A DNA stretch of 64,000 bases from Acidobacteriota bacterium. Lineage in GTDB: Bacteria; Acidobacteriota; Blastocatellia; Pyrinomonadales; Pyrinomonadaceae. Below, one piece after another: positions 47,409-56,091 of this stretch. The stretch spans positions 124,001-188,000 of the forward strand of contig JAFAVK010000127.1 in the NCBI GenBank assembly GCA_019242475.1, written 5' to 3'. Position 1 is the first letter of the stretch. Each line of letters starts with the position of its first letter. A model generated the notes under the pieces. That model ran no database searches. It was not told the origin of the DNA and saw only the letters and a list, made by a program, of their open reading frames with translations. Position numbers and translations under genes: made by a program.

Positions 47409-47634
47409 AGAAGTAGGCAGAAGGCAGATGGCAGTTGAGCCCCGGAGGGGCGGCATGTCTATAGCTCAAGCCTGATTATTTGTTTTCTAAGCTCCGTTAG
47501 GAGCGGCATGTGGATGTCGCCCCTGACGGGGCTCGGGGTTGAATTAGAACGTCGGGCTATAAAGATGCCGCCCCTCCGGGGCTCAATCCTCTGAACTGCC
47601 TACTGCCATCTGCCATCTGCCTACTGCTCTCCGA
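47409..47634. repeat. Nested inverted repeat: outer heptamer array, inner GCCCCGGAGGGGCGGCAT arms
   Basis: Outer arms: GTAGGCAGAAGGCAGATGGC units (about 47411-47436) and their inverse (about 47596-47632). Inner arms: TGAGCCCCGGAGGGGCGGCA (about 47436-47457) and its inverse (about 47562-47584), with a second pair inside (GCTCCGTTAGGAGCGGCATG, GCCCCTGACGGGGC). It separates the small protein gene and the 47638 gene. It resembles REP/MITE-like elements more than an unstructured spacer. Confidence 0.85.
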
Positions 47635-47637
47635 GAC

Positions 47638-49572
47638 ATGAAAAGGCTTTTCCCCCGGCTGCTCTTCCTTTTGGCGTTCGCGGCGCCGCTCGTCCTTTTG
47701 AATCGGCCGGCGGGCGCCGTGCGTCTTCGGCAAGCGGGGTGGGTGAGCGTGCGCACGGGGAACTTCCTCGTCGAGGGCGGCGCCGACGAGGCGGAGCTGC
47801 GGCGCGTGGCCTCACAACTCGAAGCGTACCGCGCGGCCTTCTCGCGTCTGCTCTCCGGCGAGTATTTCGACGCGGGCGTGCCGACGGCGGTCGTCGTCTT
47901 CCCCGACGACGCGGCCTACGCGCCGTTCAAGCCGCGCATCGGCGGTCACGTCGCGCGCAGCGTCGCCGGCTACTTCCAGCCGGGCACCGACGTTAACTAC
48001 ATCACGCTCGCGCGCGACGGCGACCTCGCGCGCGACCCCTCGACGCTCTTGCACGAGTACACGCACCTGCTCGTCAACAACCACTTCAGCGCCGCGCCGC
48101 TCTGGCTCAAAGAAGGGCTGGCCGAGTTCTACAGCACCGCGCGCCTCTCTGCGGACGGCCGCCGCCTGACGCTCGGCGAGGCGTCCGCGCGCCGGCCGCG
48201 CGAGCTGCGCACGCGCGAGCTGCTGCCGCTCAAGACGCTCCTCACGCTCGACCAGACTTCGCCCGTCTACCAAGACCCGGAGCAGCGCGGCCTCTTCTAC
48301 GCGCAGTCGTGGGCGCTCGTGCATTACCTCTCCGAGGCACGCGGCGGGCGCGGCGGCGCGCTCGCGCGCTTCACGGACATCCTCGCCGAAGGGGCCGGGG
48401 TCGAAGACGCGCTGCGCCAGGCTTTCAACCTGAGCGTCGCGGAGTTGGAGGCAGGGCTCGCCGCCTACGTGCGCTTCGGGCGCTACAGGGCGGGCGTCGA
48501 AGAGTTCGGGCGGCCGCTCGACTTCGACGCGCAGACGAGCGCGCGCACGCTCTCCGAGGCGGAGGTCGCGGCTCGGCTCGGCGACCTCCTGCTGCACACC
48601 GACCGCGACGAAGACGCCGAAGCCTACCTCGTCCGCGCCGTCGCCTTAGACCCGAAGCTCGCGCTGGCGCGCGTCGCGCTCGGCGCCTTGCGCCTGCGGC
48701 AGAACCGCGAGGCGGAGGCGCGCGAGCACCTGCGCGTGGCCGTCGAGTCCGACCCGCGCGACCACCTCGCGCACCACCTCCTCGCCGACGCGCTCAACCG
48801 CGAGGGCGCCGCGGACGCCGGGCAGCTCACGCCCAAGGAGTTCGAGGAGCGCACCGAGGCCATCCGTGCGGAGCTGCGCCGCGCGATAGAGCTGGCGCCG
48901 CGCTTCGTCGAGAGCTACAAGCTGCTCGCGTCGGTCGAGTCGGAGCGCGGCGACCGCTACGAGGAGGCGGCCGCGCTGCTCGCCCGCGCGCAGACGCTCG
49001 CGCCGCACCGCGCAGACCTCGCGCTCCTGCGCGCGCAGGCGCTCATGCTCGGCGGGCGCCTCGAAGAGGCGCAGCGCCTGGCCGAGCCTTACGCGGCCGC
49101 CGGGCAGGACGAGCGCCTGCGCGCGCAGGCCGCCGCGCTCGTCAAGCGCATCCAGGCGCGGCGCGAGCAGGCCGCGGCCGCCACGCGCGAGGCCAACGAG
49201 CTGCCGCCCGGCTCGGACGCCCCCGCGCAGCCCTGCGACATGCCCGCGCGCGGCGGGCCGCAGTACAAGCGCCTCCGGTTCGAGGGCGCGCAGGTCTGCG
49301 GCCACCTCGCCGAGATCGAGTGCGCCGACCCGGGCGTCGTCTTCCGCGTCGAGACGGCCTCGGGCGCGACGCTCCGCCTGCGCGCCGAGGACATGCGCCG
49401 CGTGCGCTTCGTCACCTACACCGCCGCGGTCAAGACCGGCACCGTCTCCTGCGGCCCGCGCGAGCACGCCGACCACGTGCTCATCACCTACCGCTCGCCC
49501 CGCGACGACAAGCAGCCCTTCGACGGCGAGGCCGTCGCCGTCGAGTTCATCCCCGAAGACTGGAACCCTTGA
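47638..49572 (+). CDS. Exported gluzincin-type peptidase domain with TPR repeats
   Basis: A 644-residue protein with a signal peptide (about 1-28), an N-terminal domain (about 35-260) containing the zinc motif LLHEYTHLLV (about 138-147) and WLKEGLAEFYS (about 156-166), the HExxH plus downstream Glu arrangement of gluzincins, and several TPR units (about 300-520; DAEAYLVRAVALDPKLALAR). The C-terminal beta domain (about 540-640) is not assigned. It may be a peptidase or a peptidase-fold scaffold. The catalytic site looks intact. Confidence 0.8.
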   Translation: MKRLFPRLLFLLAFAAPLVLLNRPAGAVRLRQAGWVSVRTGNFLVEGGADEAELRRVASQLEAYRAAFSRLLSGEYFDAGVPTAVVVFPDDAAYAPFKPRIGGHVARSVAGYFQPGTDVNYITLARDGDLARDPSTLLHEYTHLLVNNHFSAAPLWLKEGLAEFYSTARLSADGRRLTLGEASARRPRELRTRELLPLKTLLTLDQTSPVYQDPEQRGLFYAQSWALVHYLSEARGGRGGALARFTDILAEGAGVEDALRQAFNLSVAELEAGLAAYVRFGRYRAGVEEFGRPLDFDAQTSARTLSEAEVAARLGDLLLHTDRDEDAEAYLVRAVALDPKLALARVALGALRLRQNREAEAREHLRVAVESDPRDHLAHHLLADALNREGAADAGQLTPKEFEERTEAIRAELRRAIELAPRFVESYKLLASVESERGDRYEEAAALLARAQTLAPHRADLALLRAQALMLGGRLEEAQRLAEPYAAAGQDERLRAQAAALVKRIQARREQAAAATREANELPPGSDAPAQPCDMPARGGPQYKRLRFEGAQVCGHLAEIECADPGVVFRVETASGATLRLRAEDMRRVRFVTYTAAVKTGTVSCGPREHADHVLITYRSPRDDKQPFDGEAVAVEFIPEDWNP

Positions 49573-49576
49573 AGAA

Positions 49577-49608
49577 GATTTGAAATTTCAAATTTGAAAT
49601 TTCAAATT
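49577..49608. repeat. AT-rich heptad palindrome
   Basis: ATTTGAAATTTCAAATTTGA continued by AATTTCAAAT: alternating heptads ATTTGAA/ATTTCAA, as at 7657-7687. It lies between two tandem plus-strand genes. Confidence 0.85.
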
Positions 49609-49628
49609 CTGGTGTATAACCGCGCGCG

Positions 49629-50963
49629 ATGACTCGTCATGAAAGTGATGCGGTAGGAAGTCGCGGGCTCGCGCGGCGGCTGGGTCTGTTCGACGCGACG
49701 ATGATCGTGATGGGCGGCATCGTCGGCTCGGGCATCTTCATCAACCCCTACGTCGTCGCGCGGCAGGTGCACACGCCCTTCCTCATCCTCGGCGCGTGGC
49801 TCGCGGGGGGCGCGGTCGCGCTCGCGGGCGCGTTCGTCTACGCCGAGCTGGCCGCGCGGCGCCCCGAAGTCGGCGGGCAGTACGCGTACCTGCGCGAGGC
49901 ATTCCACCCGGGCGTCGCGTTCCTCTACGGCTGGGCGCTGCTGCTCGTCGTGCAGACGGGCGGCATGGCGGCGGTCGCCGTCACCTTCGCGCGCTACTTC
50001 TCCGAGCTGACCGGCGCGAACTTGCCCGACTGGGTGACGGCCGCGCTCACGCTCCTGCTGCTCACCCTCGTCAACTGCCTCGGCGTGCGCGCGGGCAGCA
50101 ACGTGCAGAGCCTCTTGATGGTCTTGAAGATTCTGGCGGTGGCGGCGCTCGTCGCGTGCGGGCTCTTCGCGGTCGCGGAGCCGCACGCGCTGACGGGAGG
50201 GCCGCTGCTCGACCGTCCCGCCTCTCCGGGACTGCTCGCGGCCGCGGGCGCGGCGCTGACGCCGGTGATGTTCGCGTACGGCGGCTGGCAGACGGCGAGC
50301 TTCGTCTCGGGCGAGATGCGCGACCCGCGGCGCGACCTGCCGCGCGGGCTGCTCCTCGGCGTGTGCGGGGTGATCCTGCTCTACGTGCTGGTCAACGTCG
50401 CCTGCCTGCGCGCGCTCGGCACGGAAGGACTGGCGGGGACGAAGACGCCCGCGACCGCCCTGATGCGCCTCGTGCTCGGCGAGCGCGGCGCTTTGCTCAT
50501 CGCGGCCGGCATCGCCGTCTCGACGCTCGGCTTTTTGAGTCAGAGCATGCTGACGGCGCCGCGCGTCTACTTCGCGATGGCCGAGGACGGACTCTTCTTC
50601 CGCGGCGTCGCGCGCGTGAACTCGAAGACGCGGGCGCCCGTCGCGGCCATCGCGTTGCAAGGGTTCTTCGCCGCCGTCATCGCCGCCTCGGGCCGCTACG
50701 AGCAGATCCTCAACTACGTCGTCTCCGTTGACTTCATCTGGTTCGGACTGACGGCCCTCTCGCTCTTCGTCTTCCGCCGCCGGGACAACGGCGACGCAGG
50801 CTTCCGAGTCCCCGGCCACCCCTTCACGACCGCGCTCTTCGCCGCCGCCTGCGCCCTCATCGTCGCGGCCACCTTCTACCACGACGCCTTCAACAGCGCC
50901 CTCGGCCTCGCCATCCTCGCCACCGGCGTCCCGGTCTATTTCCTGTGGAGCAAAAGGAAGTGA
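49629..50963 (+). CDS. APC-family amino acid permease
   Basis: A 444-residue membrane protein with 12 predicted transmembrane helices and the APC signature GGIVGSGIFINPY near the first helix (about 29-41). A second conserved segment is ARRPEVGGQYAYLREAF (about 76-92). Likely an amino acid transporter or exchanger; substrate cannot be said. It begins 56 nt after the peptidase gene with the AT palindrome between. Confidence 0.9.
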   Translation: MTRHESDAVGSRGLARRLGLFDATMIVMGGIVGSGIFINPYVVARQVHTPFLILGAWLAGGAVALAGAFVYAELAARRPEVGGQYAYLREAFHPGVAFLYGWALLLVVQTGGMAAVAVTFARYFSELTGANLPDWVTAALTLLLLTLVNCLGVRAGSNVQSLLMVLKILAVAALVACGLFAVAEPHALTGGPLLDRPASPGLLAAAGAALTPVMFAYGGWQTASFVSGEMRDPRRDLPRGLLLGVCGVILLYVLVNVACLRALGTEGLAGTKTPATALMRLVLGERGALLIAAGIAVSTLGFLSQSMLTAPRVYFAMAEDGLFFRGVARVNSKTRAPVAAIALQGFFAAVIAASGRYEQILNYVVSVDFIWFGLTALSLFVFRRRDNGDAGFRVPGHPFTTALFAAACALIVAATFYHDAFNSALGLAILATGVPVYFLWSKRK

Positions 50964-51036
50964 TGAATGATGAATGATGAATGATGAATTAAGACCGTAG
51001 CAATATTCATCATTCATCATTCATCATTCATCACTT
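50962..51036. repeat. Inverted heptamer array (GATGAAT)
   Basis: Four tandem GATGAAT units (50963-50991) and the inverse four ATTCATC units (51005-51034) around a 13-nt core. It lies between convergent genes and begins at the stop of the permease gene. Confidence 0.92.
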
Positions 51037-51041
51037 GTCTT

Positions 51042-51410
51042 TCAGCTTTTCCAGCACGCGGCGGCGAGGCACAGCCATCCTGCCAAGAAGGCCAGGCCGC
51101 CGATGGGCGTGACGGCGCCGAGCCAGCGCAGGCCCGTCAGGCTTAAGACGTAGAGGCTGCCCGAGAAGATGACCGTGCCCGCGACGAAGAGCCAGCCCGA
51201 GGCGCTCGTCAGGCCGCCCGGCCAGCGCGAGGCCGCCCACGCCGCGGCGAAGAGCGCGAAGGCGTGGTACATCTGGTAGCGCACGCCCGTCTCGAAGACG
51301 GCGAGCATCTCCGCGCTCAGGCGCTCCTTCAGCCCGTGCGCCCCGAACGCCCCCGCCGCCACGCCGACGAAGGCCGACACCGCGCCGATTAAGTAAAAGA
51401 CTCTGTCCAT
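51042..51410 (-). CDS. DUF423 membrane protein
   Basis: A 122-residue protein with four transmembrane helices (FYLIGAVSAFVGVAAGAFGA, MYHAFALFAAAWA, GWLFVAGTVIFSGSLYVLSL, LAFLAGWLCLAAA) and the DUF423 signature GAFGAHGLK. Similar to Escherichia coli YgdD; function unknown. It precedes recN's stop by an AT repeat at 51421-51452. Confidence 0.9.
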   Translation of the reverse strand: MDRVFYLIGAVSAFVGVAAGAFGAHGLKERLSAEMLAVFETGVRYQMYHAFALFAAAWAASRWPGGLTSASGWLFVAGTVIFSGSLYVLSLTGLRWLGAVTPIGGLAFLAGWLCLAAACWKS

Positions 51411-51420
51411 CCTTCTCCTT

Positions 51421-51452
51421 ATTTCAAATTTGAAATCTCGAATTTCAAATCG
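51421..51452. repeat. AT-rich heptad palindrome, variant copy
   Basis: ATTTCAAATTTGAAATCTCG then AATTTCAAATC: heptads of the ATTTGAA/ATTTCAA family with one diverged unit. It fills the gap between the DUF423 start and the recN stop. Confidence 0.8.
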
Positions 51453-53153
51453 TCAAGCCGTCTTCAGCATCTCGCGCGCGTGGCGGCGCGCGGCCTCGGT
51501 GATCTCTGCGCCGGTGAGCATGCGCGCGATCTCTTCGACCTGGCGGCGGCGGTCGAGGGGTTGGACGCCGACCTCCGTGCGGCCGGCGCGCTCGTGCTTG
51601 TCCACGAGGATGTGCGTGTCGGCGAAGCGCGCGATCTGCGCCTGGTGCGTCACGCAGAGCACCTGGTTCGTGCGCGAGAGCGCCTTGAGCTTCAGGCCCA
51701 CCGCCTCCGAGACGCGCCCGCCGATGCCCGCGTCCACCTCGTCAAAGACGATGGTGCGTGGGAAGCGCGCGGGGCTCGCGCTCGTCTTCAGGACGAGCAT
51801 CATGCGCGAAGCCTCGCCGCCCGACGCCACCTTCGCCAAAGGCCGCAGGGGCTCGCCCGCGTTCGCCGAGAAGTAGAACTCGACGCGGTCGAAGCCCGCG
51901 GCCGTGAACTGCCGCGCCGCATCGTCCGACTCCAAATCCTCCGGCGCCGCGACGCGCGCCTCGAAACGTGCGTGCTCCATCGCGACCTCTTTCAAAGAGG
52001 ACTCGACGGCGCACCGGAACTCGCCGGCCGACTTCACGCGCGCCTTGTGCACGCGCCGGGCGACCTCGACGTAAGCGGCGCGCGCCGCGGCCAGCTCGCG
52101 CGTGACCTCCTCGGCGCGCTCGTCCGTGCGCTCAAGCTGGCGCAGACGTTCGCGCGAGCGCCCGAAGTGTTCGAGCGCGCTCTCGATCGTCCCGCCGTAC
52201 TTGCGCTTGAGTCTTGTTATCTCGGCCAGACGGCTTTCGATCTCCGCCAGGCGTTCCGGCGAGAAGGTCAGCCCGTCGAGGAAGTCGCGCAGGGAGGTGC
52301 TCAAATCTTCGAGCACGACGCGCGCCGTCCCGATGCCTTCCGTGTAGTTCTTGTAGGAAGCCTCGTACTGCGACAGCTCGTCCACCTGCCGCTCCAAGCG
52401 TTTCAGGCGCGCCACCGTCGAGTCGCTCTCCTCGTACGTCGTGTTGTACGCGTCCGAGCACAGCTCGGTCAGCTTCTCAAGGTTGGCGAGCCGACGCCGC
52501 TCGGCTTCCAACTGCTCGTCCTCGCCCGCGGAGAGTCGCGCCGCCTCAAGCTCGCTCACCTGGAACCGGAGCGCGTCCGTCAGGTGAAACTTCTCCGCCT
52601 CGTCGCGCCTGAGCGCCTCAAGCTCGCGGTTGAGCGCAGACCAGCGGCGGAAGGCGGCGGCGACCTCCTCGCGGCGCGCGCCCGTGTCGGCGAAGGCGTC
52701 GAGCAGTTCGAGGTGCGTCTCCGGGTCGAAGAGCGTCTGCTGCGTCCCCTGCCCGTGGATGTCCACGAGCATCGGCCGCAAACTTTTGAGCAGCGAGAGC
52801 GTCGCCAGGCGGTTGTTGACGAAGACGCGGCCGCGCCCCTCGGCCGAAAGCTCGCGCCGCACGACCAGCTCCACGTCGCCGGGGGCCGTGCGGCTCCCCA
52901 CCCCCGCCTCTTCGAGCAGCGCCTCGACCTGCGGGTGCGCGCCGAGCGTGAAGAGCCCCTCGACGAAGGCGTGGCTCGCGCCCGCGCGCACCAGCTCCGA
53001 AGGGAAGCGGTCGCCGATGAGCACGCCCAAAGCGTCCACGATGATCGACTTGCCCGAGCCGGTCTCGCCCGTCAAAAGGTTCAGTCCGCGGCCGAACTCG
53101 ACCCGCAGCTCGCTGATGAGCGCGAAGTTCGAGATGTTGAGGAGCGCGAGCAT
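51453..53153 (-). CDS. recN: DNA repair ATPase RecN
   Basis: A 566-residue SMC-like protein. Walker A GETGSGKS (about 29-36), a long coiled-coil middle (about 150-370), and a C-terminal ATPase part with VASGGEASRMMLVLK (signature motif), TIVFDEVDAGIGG (Walker B) and VTHQAQIARFA. It works in double-strand break repair by joining DNA ends or sister chromatids. It is divergent from dnaE, and the promoter region between them holds two DnaA-box-like sites. Confidence 0.95.
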   Translation of the reverse strand: MLALLNISNFALISELRVEFGRGLNLLTGETGSGKSIIVDALGVLIGDRFPSELVRAGASHAFVEGLFTLGAHPQVEALLEEAGVGSRTAPGDVELVVRRELSAEGRGRVFVNNRLATLSLLKSLRPMLVDIHGQGTQQTLFDPETHLELLDAFADTGARREEVAAAFRRWSALNRELEALRRDEAEKFHLTDALRFQVSELEAARLSAGEDEQLEAERRRLANLEKLTELCSDAYNTTYEESDSTVARLKRLERQVDELSQYEASYKNYTEGIGTARVVLEDLSTSLRDFLDGLTFSPERLAEIESRLAEITRLKRKYGGTIESALEHFGRSRERLRQLERTDERAEEVTRELAAARAAYVEVARRVHKARVKSAGEFRCAVESSLKEVAMEHARFEARVAAPEDLESDDAARQFTAAGFDRVEFYFSANAGEPLRPLAKVASGGEASRMMLVLKTSASPARFPRTIVFDEVDAGIGGRVSEAVGLKLKALSRTNQVLCVTHQAQIARFADTHILVDKHERAGRTEVGVQPLDRRRQVEEIARMLTGAEITEAARRHAREMLKTA

Positions 53154-53164
53154 CCGACCTCCAA

Positions 53165-53194
53165 ACGATGAATGATGAACGATGAATGATGAAC
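53165..53194. repeat. Tandem heptamer array (GATGAAT) without full inverse partner
   Basis: GATGAATGATGAACGATGAA and further GATGAAT units upstream of recN. A different set of GTTC-type units follows (53214-53241) instead of an inverted arm. Confidence 0.75.
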
Positions 53195-53288
53195 TAAAAA
53201 CCTTCTGCCTTTCAGTTCAGCGTTCCTCGTTCCTGGTTCCAAACCCCGCCACCGCGGGTGGTTCTGACCCATTTTACCTTACCGCAAA

Positions 53289-53319
53289 GTTTTCCACAGA
53301 AACGCCGCCTGTGGAAAAA
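53289..53319. promoter_or_regulatory. Two inverted DnaA-box-like sites upstream of dnaE
   Basis: TTTTCCACAG and CTGTGGAAAA, separated by 9 bp. Each contains TTTTCCACA, which fits the DnaA box consensus TTWTNCACA. They sit about 40 nt upstream of the extended -10 for dnaE. The 307-bp space between recN and dnaE is otherwise without genes. Confidence 0.5.
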
Positions 53320-53357
53320 ATAAATTTGGCCGCGCGACTTTTCCCCCGCCTGCTTTG

Positions 53358-53366
53358 TGCTATCCT
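53358..53366 (+). promoter_or_regulatory. Extended -10 promoter of dnaE
   Basis: TGCTATCCT at 53358-53366: TGn followed by TATCCT. Start of transcription near 53373 gives a leader of about 88 nt before the dnaE ATG. Confidence 0.45.
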
Positions 53367-53460
53367 CTCGCACCGTAAACCACGTGAGCGCGCCGGAGCG
53401 CCCCCCGCGCCGGCGAGTCAAGGGGTCGAGTTTCCATCCCGTCAGAATTCATCATCAGAC

Positions 53461-56091
53461 ATGTCGAACATAGACTACGCACATCTGCATCTTCATACGG
53501 ACTATTCACTTCTCGACGGCGCCATCCAGATCAAGCCGCTCGCCGAGCGCGTCAAGGAACTCGGGATGAAGGCGTGCGCGATGACCGACCACGGGAACAT
53601 GTACGGGGCGGTCTCCTTCTACAAGGAGATGAAGGCGCACGACGTGAAGCCTTTGATCGGCTGCGAGATTTATCTGGCCCCGGGCAGCCGCTTCGACAAG
53701 AATGAGGTGCGCAAAGGGGGCAAGCCCTACAACCACATGATCCTCCTCGCGAAAGACCGCGAGGGCTACCACAACCTCGTCCGCCTCACGTCCAAGGCGT
53801 TCCGCGAGGGCTTCTACCGCAAGCCGCGCATCGACCGCGAGCTGCTCGCACAGTTCTCGGGCGGGCTCATCGGGCTGTCGGCGTGCCTGTCGGGCGTGCC
53901 GCAGGAGCATTTGAAGGAGGGCCGGCTCGAAGAGGCGGCGAAGGCGGCCGGCGAGTTCGAGGACATCCTCGGCAGGGGAAATTACTTTTTAGAGATTCAA
54001 GACCACCAGCTCGAAGACCAGATCAAAATAAACCAGAGCCTCGTCGAGCTTTCGAAGAAGACCGGCATCCCGCTCGTGGCGACGAACGACGCGCACTACC
54101 TCTACCGAGAAGACTATGAGGCGCACGACGTGATGCTCTGCATCGGCACGGGCAAGACCGTCAACGACCCGAACCGGATGCGCTTCGGCGGCCCCGAGTG
54201 GTACGTGCGCTCGCCCGAGGAGATGGCCGAGCGTTTCAAGCACATCCCCGACGCCGTCACGCGCACCGTCGAGGTCGCCGAGATGTGCGACCTCAAGCTG
54301 CCCTTGGGCGAGAACCAGCTCCCCGTCTACCCCGTCCCGCGCGAGTTCGGCGACATGGGCGTTGACGAGTACTTCGAGAAGGTCGTGCGCGACGGGTACG
54401 AGAAGCGGCGCGAGACACTCTGGGACAGGATGCTCTCGGAGGGCACGCTCAAGCACTCGCTCGCCGAGTACCAGCAGCGCATCTCGACCGAGGTCGCGAC
54501 CATCAAGCAGATGGGCTTCCCCAGCTACTTCCTCATCGTCTGGGACTTCATCAAGTTCGCCAAAGACCGGCACATCCCCGTCGGCCCCGGCCGCGGCTCG
54601 GCCGCCGGGAGTTTGATCGCCTACTGCCTGGAGATCACGGACGTTGACCCCTTGCAGTACGACCTCCTCTTCGAGCGCTTCCTCAACCCCGAGCGCGTCT
54701 CGATGCCCGACATCGACATCGACTTCTGCGTCAACGGCCGCGCCGAGGTCATCAACCACGTCACGCAGCTCTACGGCCGCGACTCGGTCTGCCAGATCAT
54801 CACCTTCGGGACGATGGCCTCAAAGGCGGCCATCAAGGACGTGGGGCGCGCGCTCGACATGCCCTACGCCGACGTCGAGAAGATCGCCAAGCTCATCCCG
54901 CCCCCCGTCCGCGGCCGCAACGTCTCCATCGACCAGGCGCTCGAAACGGTGGCCGAGCTGAAGCAGGCGGTGGAGTCAGACCCGCAGGTCAGGAAGGTCA
55001 TCGACATCGCCAAGCGGCTCGAAGGCTGCGCGCGCCACTCGTCCGTGCACGCGGCGGGCGTCGTCATCAGCCCGAAGCCTCTGGAAGAGTTGATTCCCGT
55101 CGCGGTCAACAACAAGCAGGAGTTCACGACGCAGTTCGAGATGTCCGACCTTGAGAAGACGGGCATGCTCAAGATGGACTTCCTCGGGCTGACGACGCTG
55201 ACCATCATCGACCAGTGCTGCAAGACGATTAAGGAGCTGCACGGCCGCGACATCCGCTGGTCGGAGATTCCGCAGGACGACCCGAAGACCTATGAGTTGT
55301 TCGCGACGGGCCACACGGACGCGATCTTCCAGTTCGAATCTTCGGGGATGGCCGAAATCTGCCGCAAGCTCGGGCCGAAGTCCATCGAAGACCTCTCGGC
55401 CCTGAACGCCCTCTACCGGCCGGGGCCGCTCGACGGCGGCATGGTGGACGACTTCATCGACCGCTACCACGGCAAGAAGCCGGTCGAGTACCTCGTGCCG
55501 GAGATGCAGGACATCCTCAACAACACCTACGGCATTCTGGTTTATCAAGAACAGATCATGCAGCTCGCCCAGAAGCTCGGCGGCTACAGCTTAGGCGAGG
55601 CCGACCTCATGCGCCGCGCGATGGGCAAGAAGAAGCGCGAGGAGATGGCCGTCCACGAGGACAAGTTCATCTCGGGCTGCTCGAAGAACAAAATCCCCAA
55701 GAAGACCGCCCGCGAAATCTTCCGCCTCATGGCCCAGTTCGCGGACTACGGCTTCAACCGCTGCCTGACCGGCGACGCCGAGGTGGTTAACGCCGACACG
55801 GGCGAGATGGTCGCCATCCGTGACATCGCCGAAGGACGCTCCGACATCTCCCGCACGTACGGCTTCGACGGCGAGCGGGTCTTCGTTAACGAAATAGTCG
55901 AGGCTTTCGAGACGGGCGAGAAGGAGGTCGTCGAGATCGAGACGGAGGACGGCACGACCATCCGCTGCACGCTCGACCACAAGTTCCACACGGACGAGGG
56001 GTACTTGCCGCTGAGGGAGATTATCGAGCGCGGGCTCGAACTCAGCTTCTCGCCGGAGGTCGCGGAGTATGCCGCATCCCGCGTGGACTAA
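53461..56091 (+). CDS. dnaE: DNA polymerase III alpha subunit, N-terminal part fused to split intein IntN
   Basis: An 876-residue protein. Residues 1-767 are the N-extein: PHP domain (HLHTDYSLLDGAI at the start), polymerase catalytic core with PDIDIDF at 416-422 and a third Asp at 573 (LKMDFLGL), and the thumb/fingers region up to FADYGFNR. Residues 768-876 are an intein N-fragment of 109 residues starting Cys-Leu-Thr-Gly, with block B TLDH (in IRCTLDHKFHT, about 85-95 of the intein) and ending at TAA. The order LPLREIIERGLELS resembles the cyanobacterial DnaE IntN. The real start is ATG 53461 (MSNIDYAH), the normal DnaE beginning, not an upstream extension. Confidence 0.96.
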   Translation: MSNIDYAHLHLHTDYSLLDGAIQIKPLAERVKELGMKACAMTDHGNMYGAVSFYKEMKAHDVKPLIGCEIYLAPGSRFDKNEVRKGGKPYNHMILLAKDREGYHNLVRLTSKAFREGFYRKPRIDRELLAQFSGGLIGLSACLSGVPQEHLKEGRLEEAAKAAGEFEDILGRGNYFLEIQDHQLEDQIKINQSLVELSKKTGIPLVATNDAHYLYREDYEAHDVMLCIGTGKTVNDPNRMRFGGPEWYVRSPEEMAERFKHIPDAVTRTVEVAEMCDLKLPLGENQLPVYPVPREFGDMGVDEYFEKVVRDGYEKRRETLWDRMLSEGTLKHSLAEYQQRISTEVATIKQMGFPSYFLIVWDFIKFAKDRHIPVGPGRGSAAGSLIAYCLEITDVDPLQYDLLFERFLNPERVSMPDIDIDFCVNGRAEVINHVTQLYGRDSVCQIITFGTMASKAAIKDVGRALDMPYADVEKIAKLIPPPVRGRNVSIDQALETVAELKQAVESDPQVRKVIDIAKRLEGCARHSSVHAAGVVISPKPLEELIPVAVNNKQEFTTQFEMSDLEKTGMLKMDFLGLTTLTIIDQCCKTIKELHGRDIRWSEIPQDDPKTYELFATGHTDAIFQFESSGMAEICRKLGPKSIEDLSALNALYRPGPLDGGMVDDFIDRYHGKKPVEYLVPEMQDILNNTYGILVYQEQIMQLAQKLGGYSLGEADLMRRAMGKKKREEMAVHEDKFISGCSKNKIPKKTAREIFRLMAQFADYGFNRCLTGDAEVVNADTGEMVAIRDIAEGRSDISRTYGFDGERVFVNEIVEAFETGEKEVVEIETEDGTTIRCTLDHKFHTDEGYLPLREIIERGLELSFSPEVAEYAASRVD
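55762..56091 (+). other. Split intein N-fragment (IntN) coding segment
   Basis: Codons 768-876 of the dnaE-N gene. It has the block A opening CLTGDAEVV, block B (T-x-x-H), and terminates where natural split inteins are divided. The Cys at position 1 is the N-S acyl shift nucleophile. Confidence 0.93.

Noticed and set aside
53182-53460. 93-codon N-terminal extension of DnaE
   Set aside because: It is encoded by the GATGAAT array and promoter region; DnaE proteins start at the PHP segment that begins with ATG 53461.
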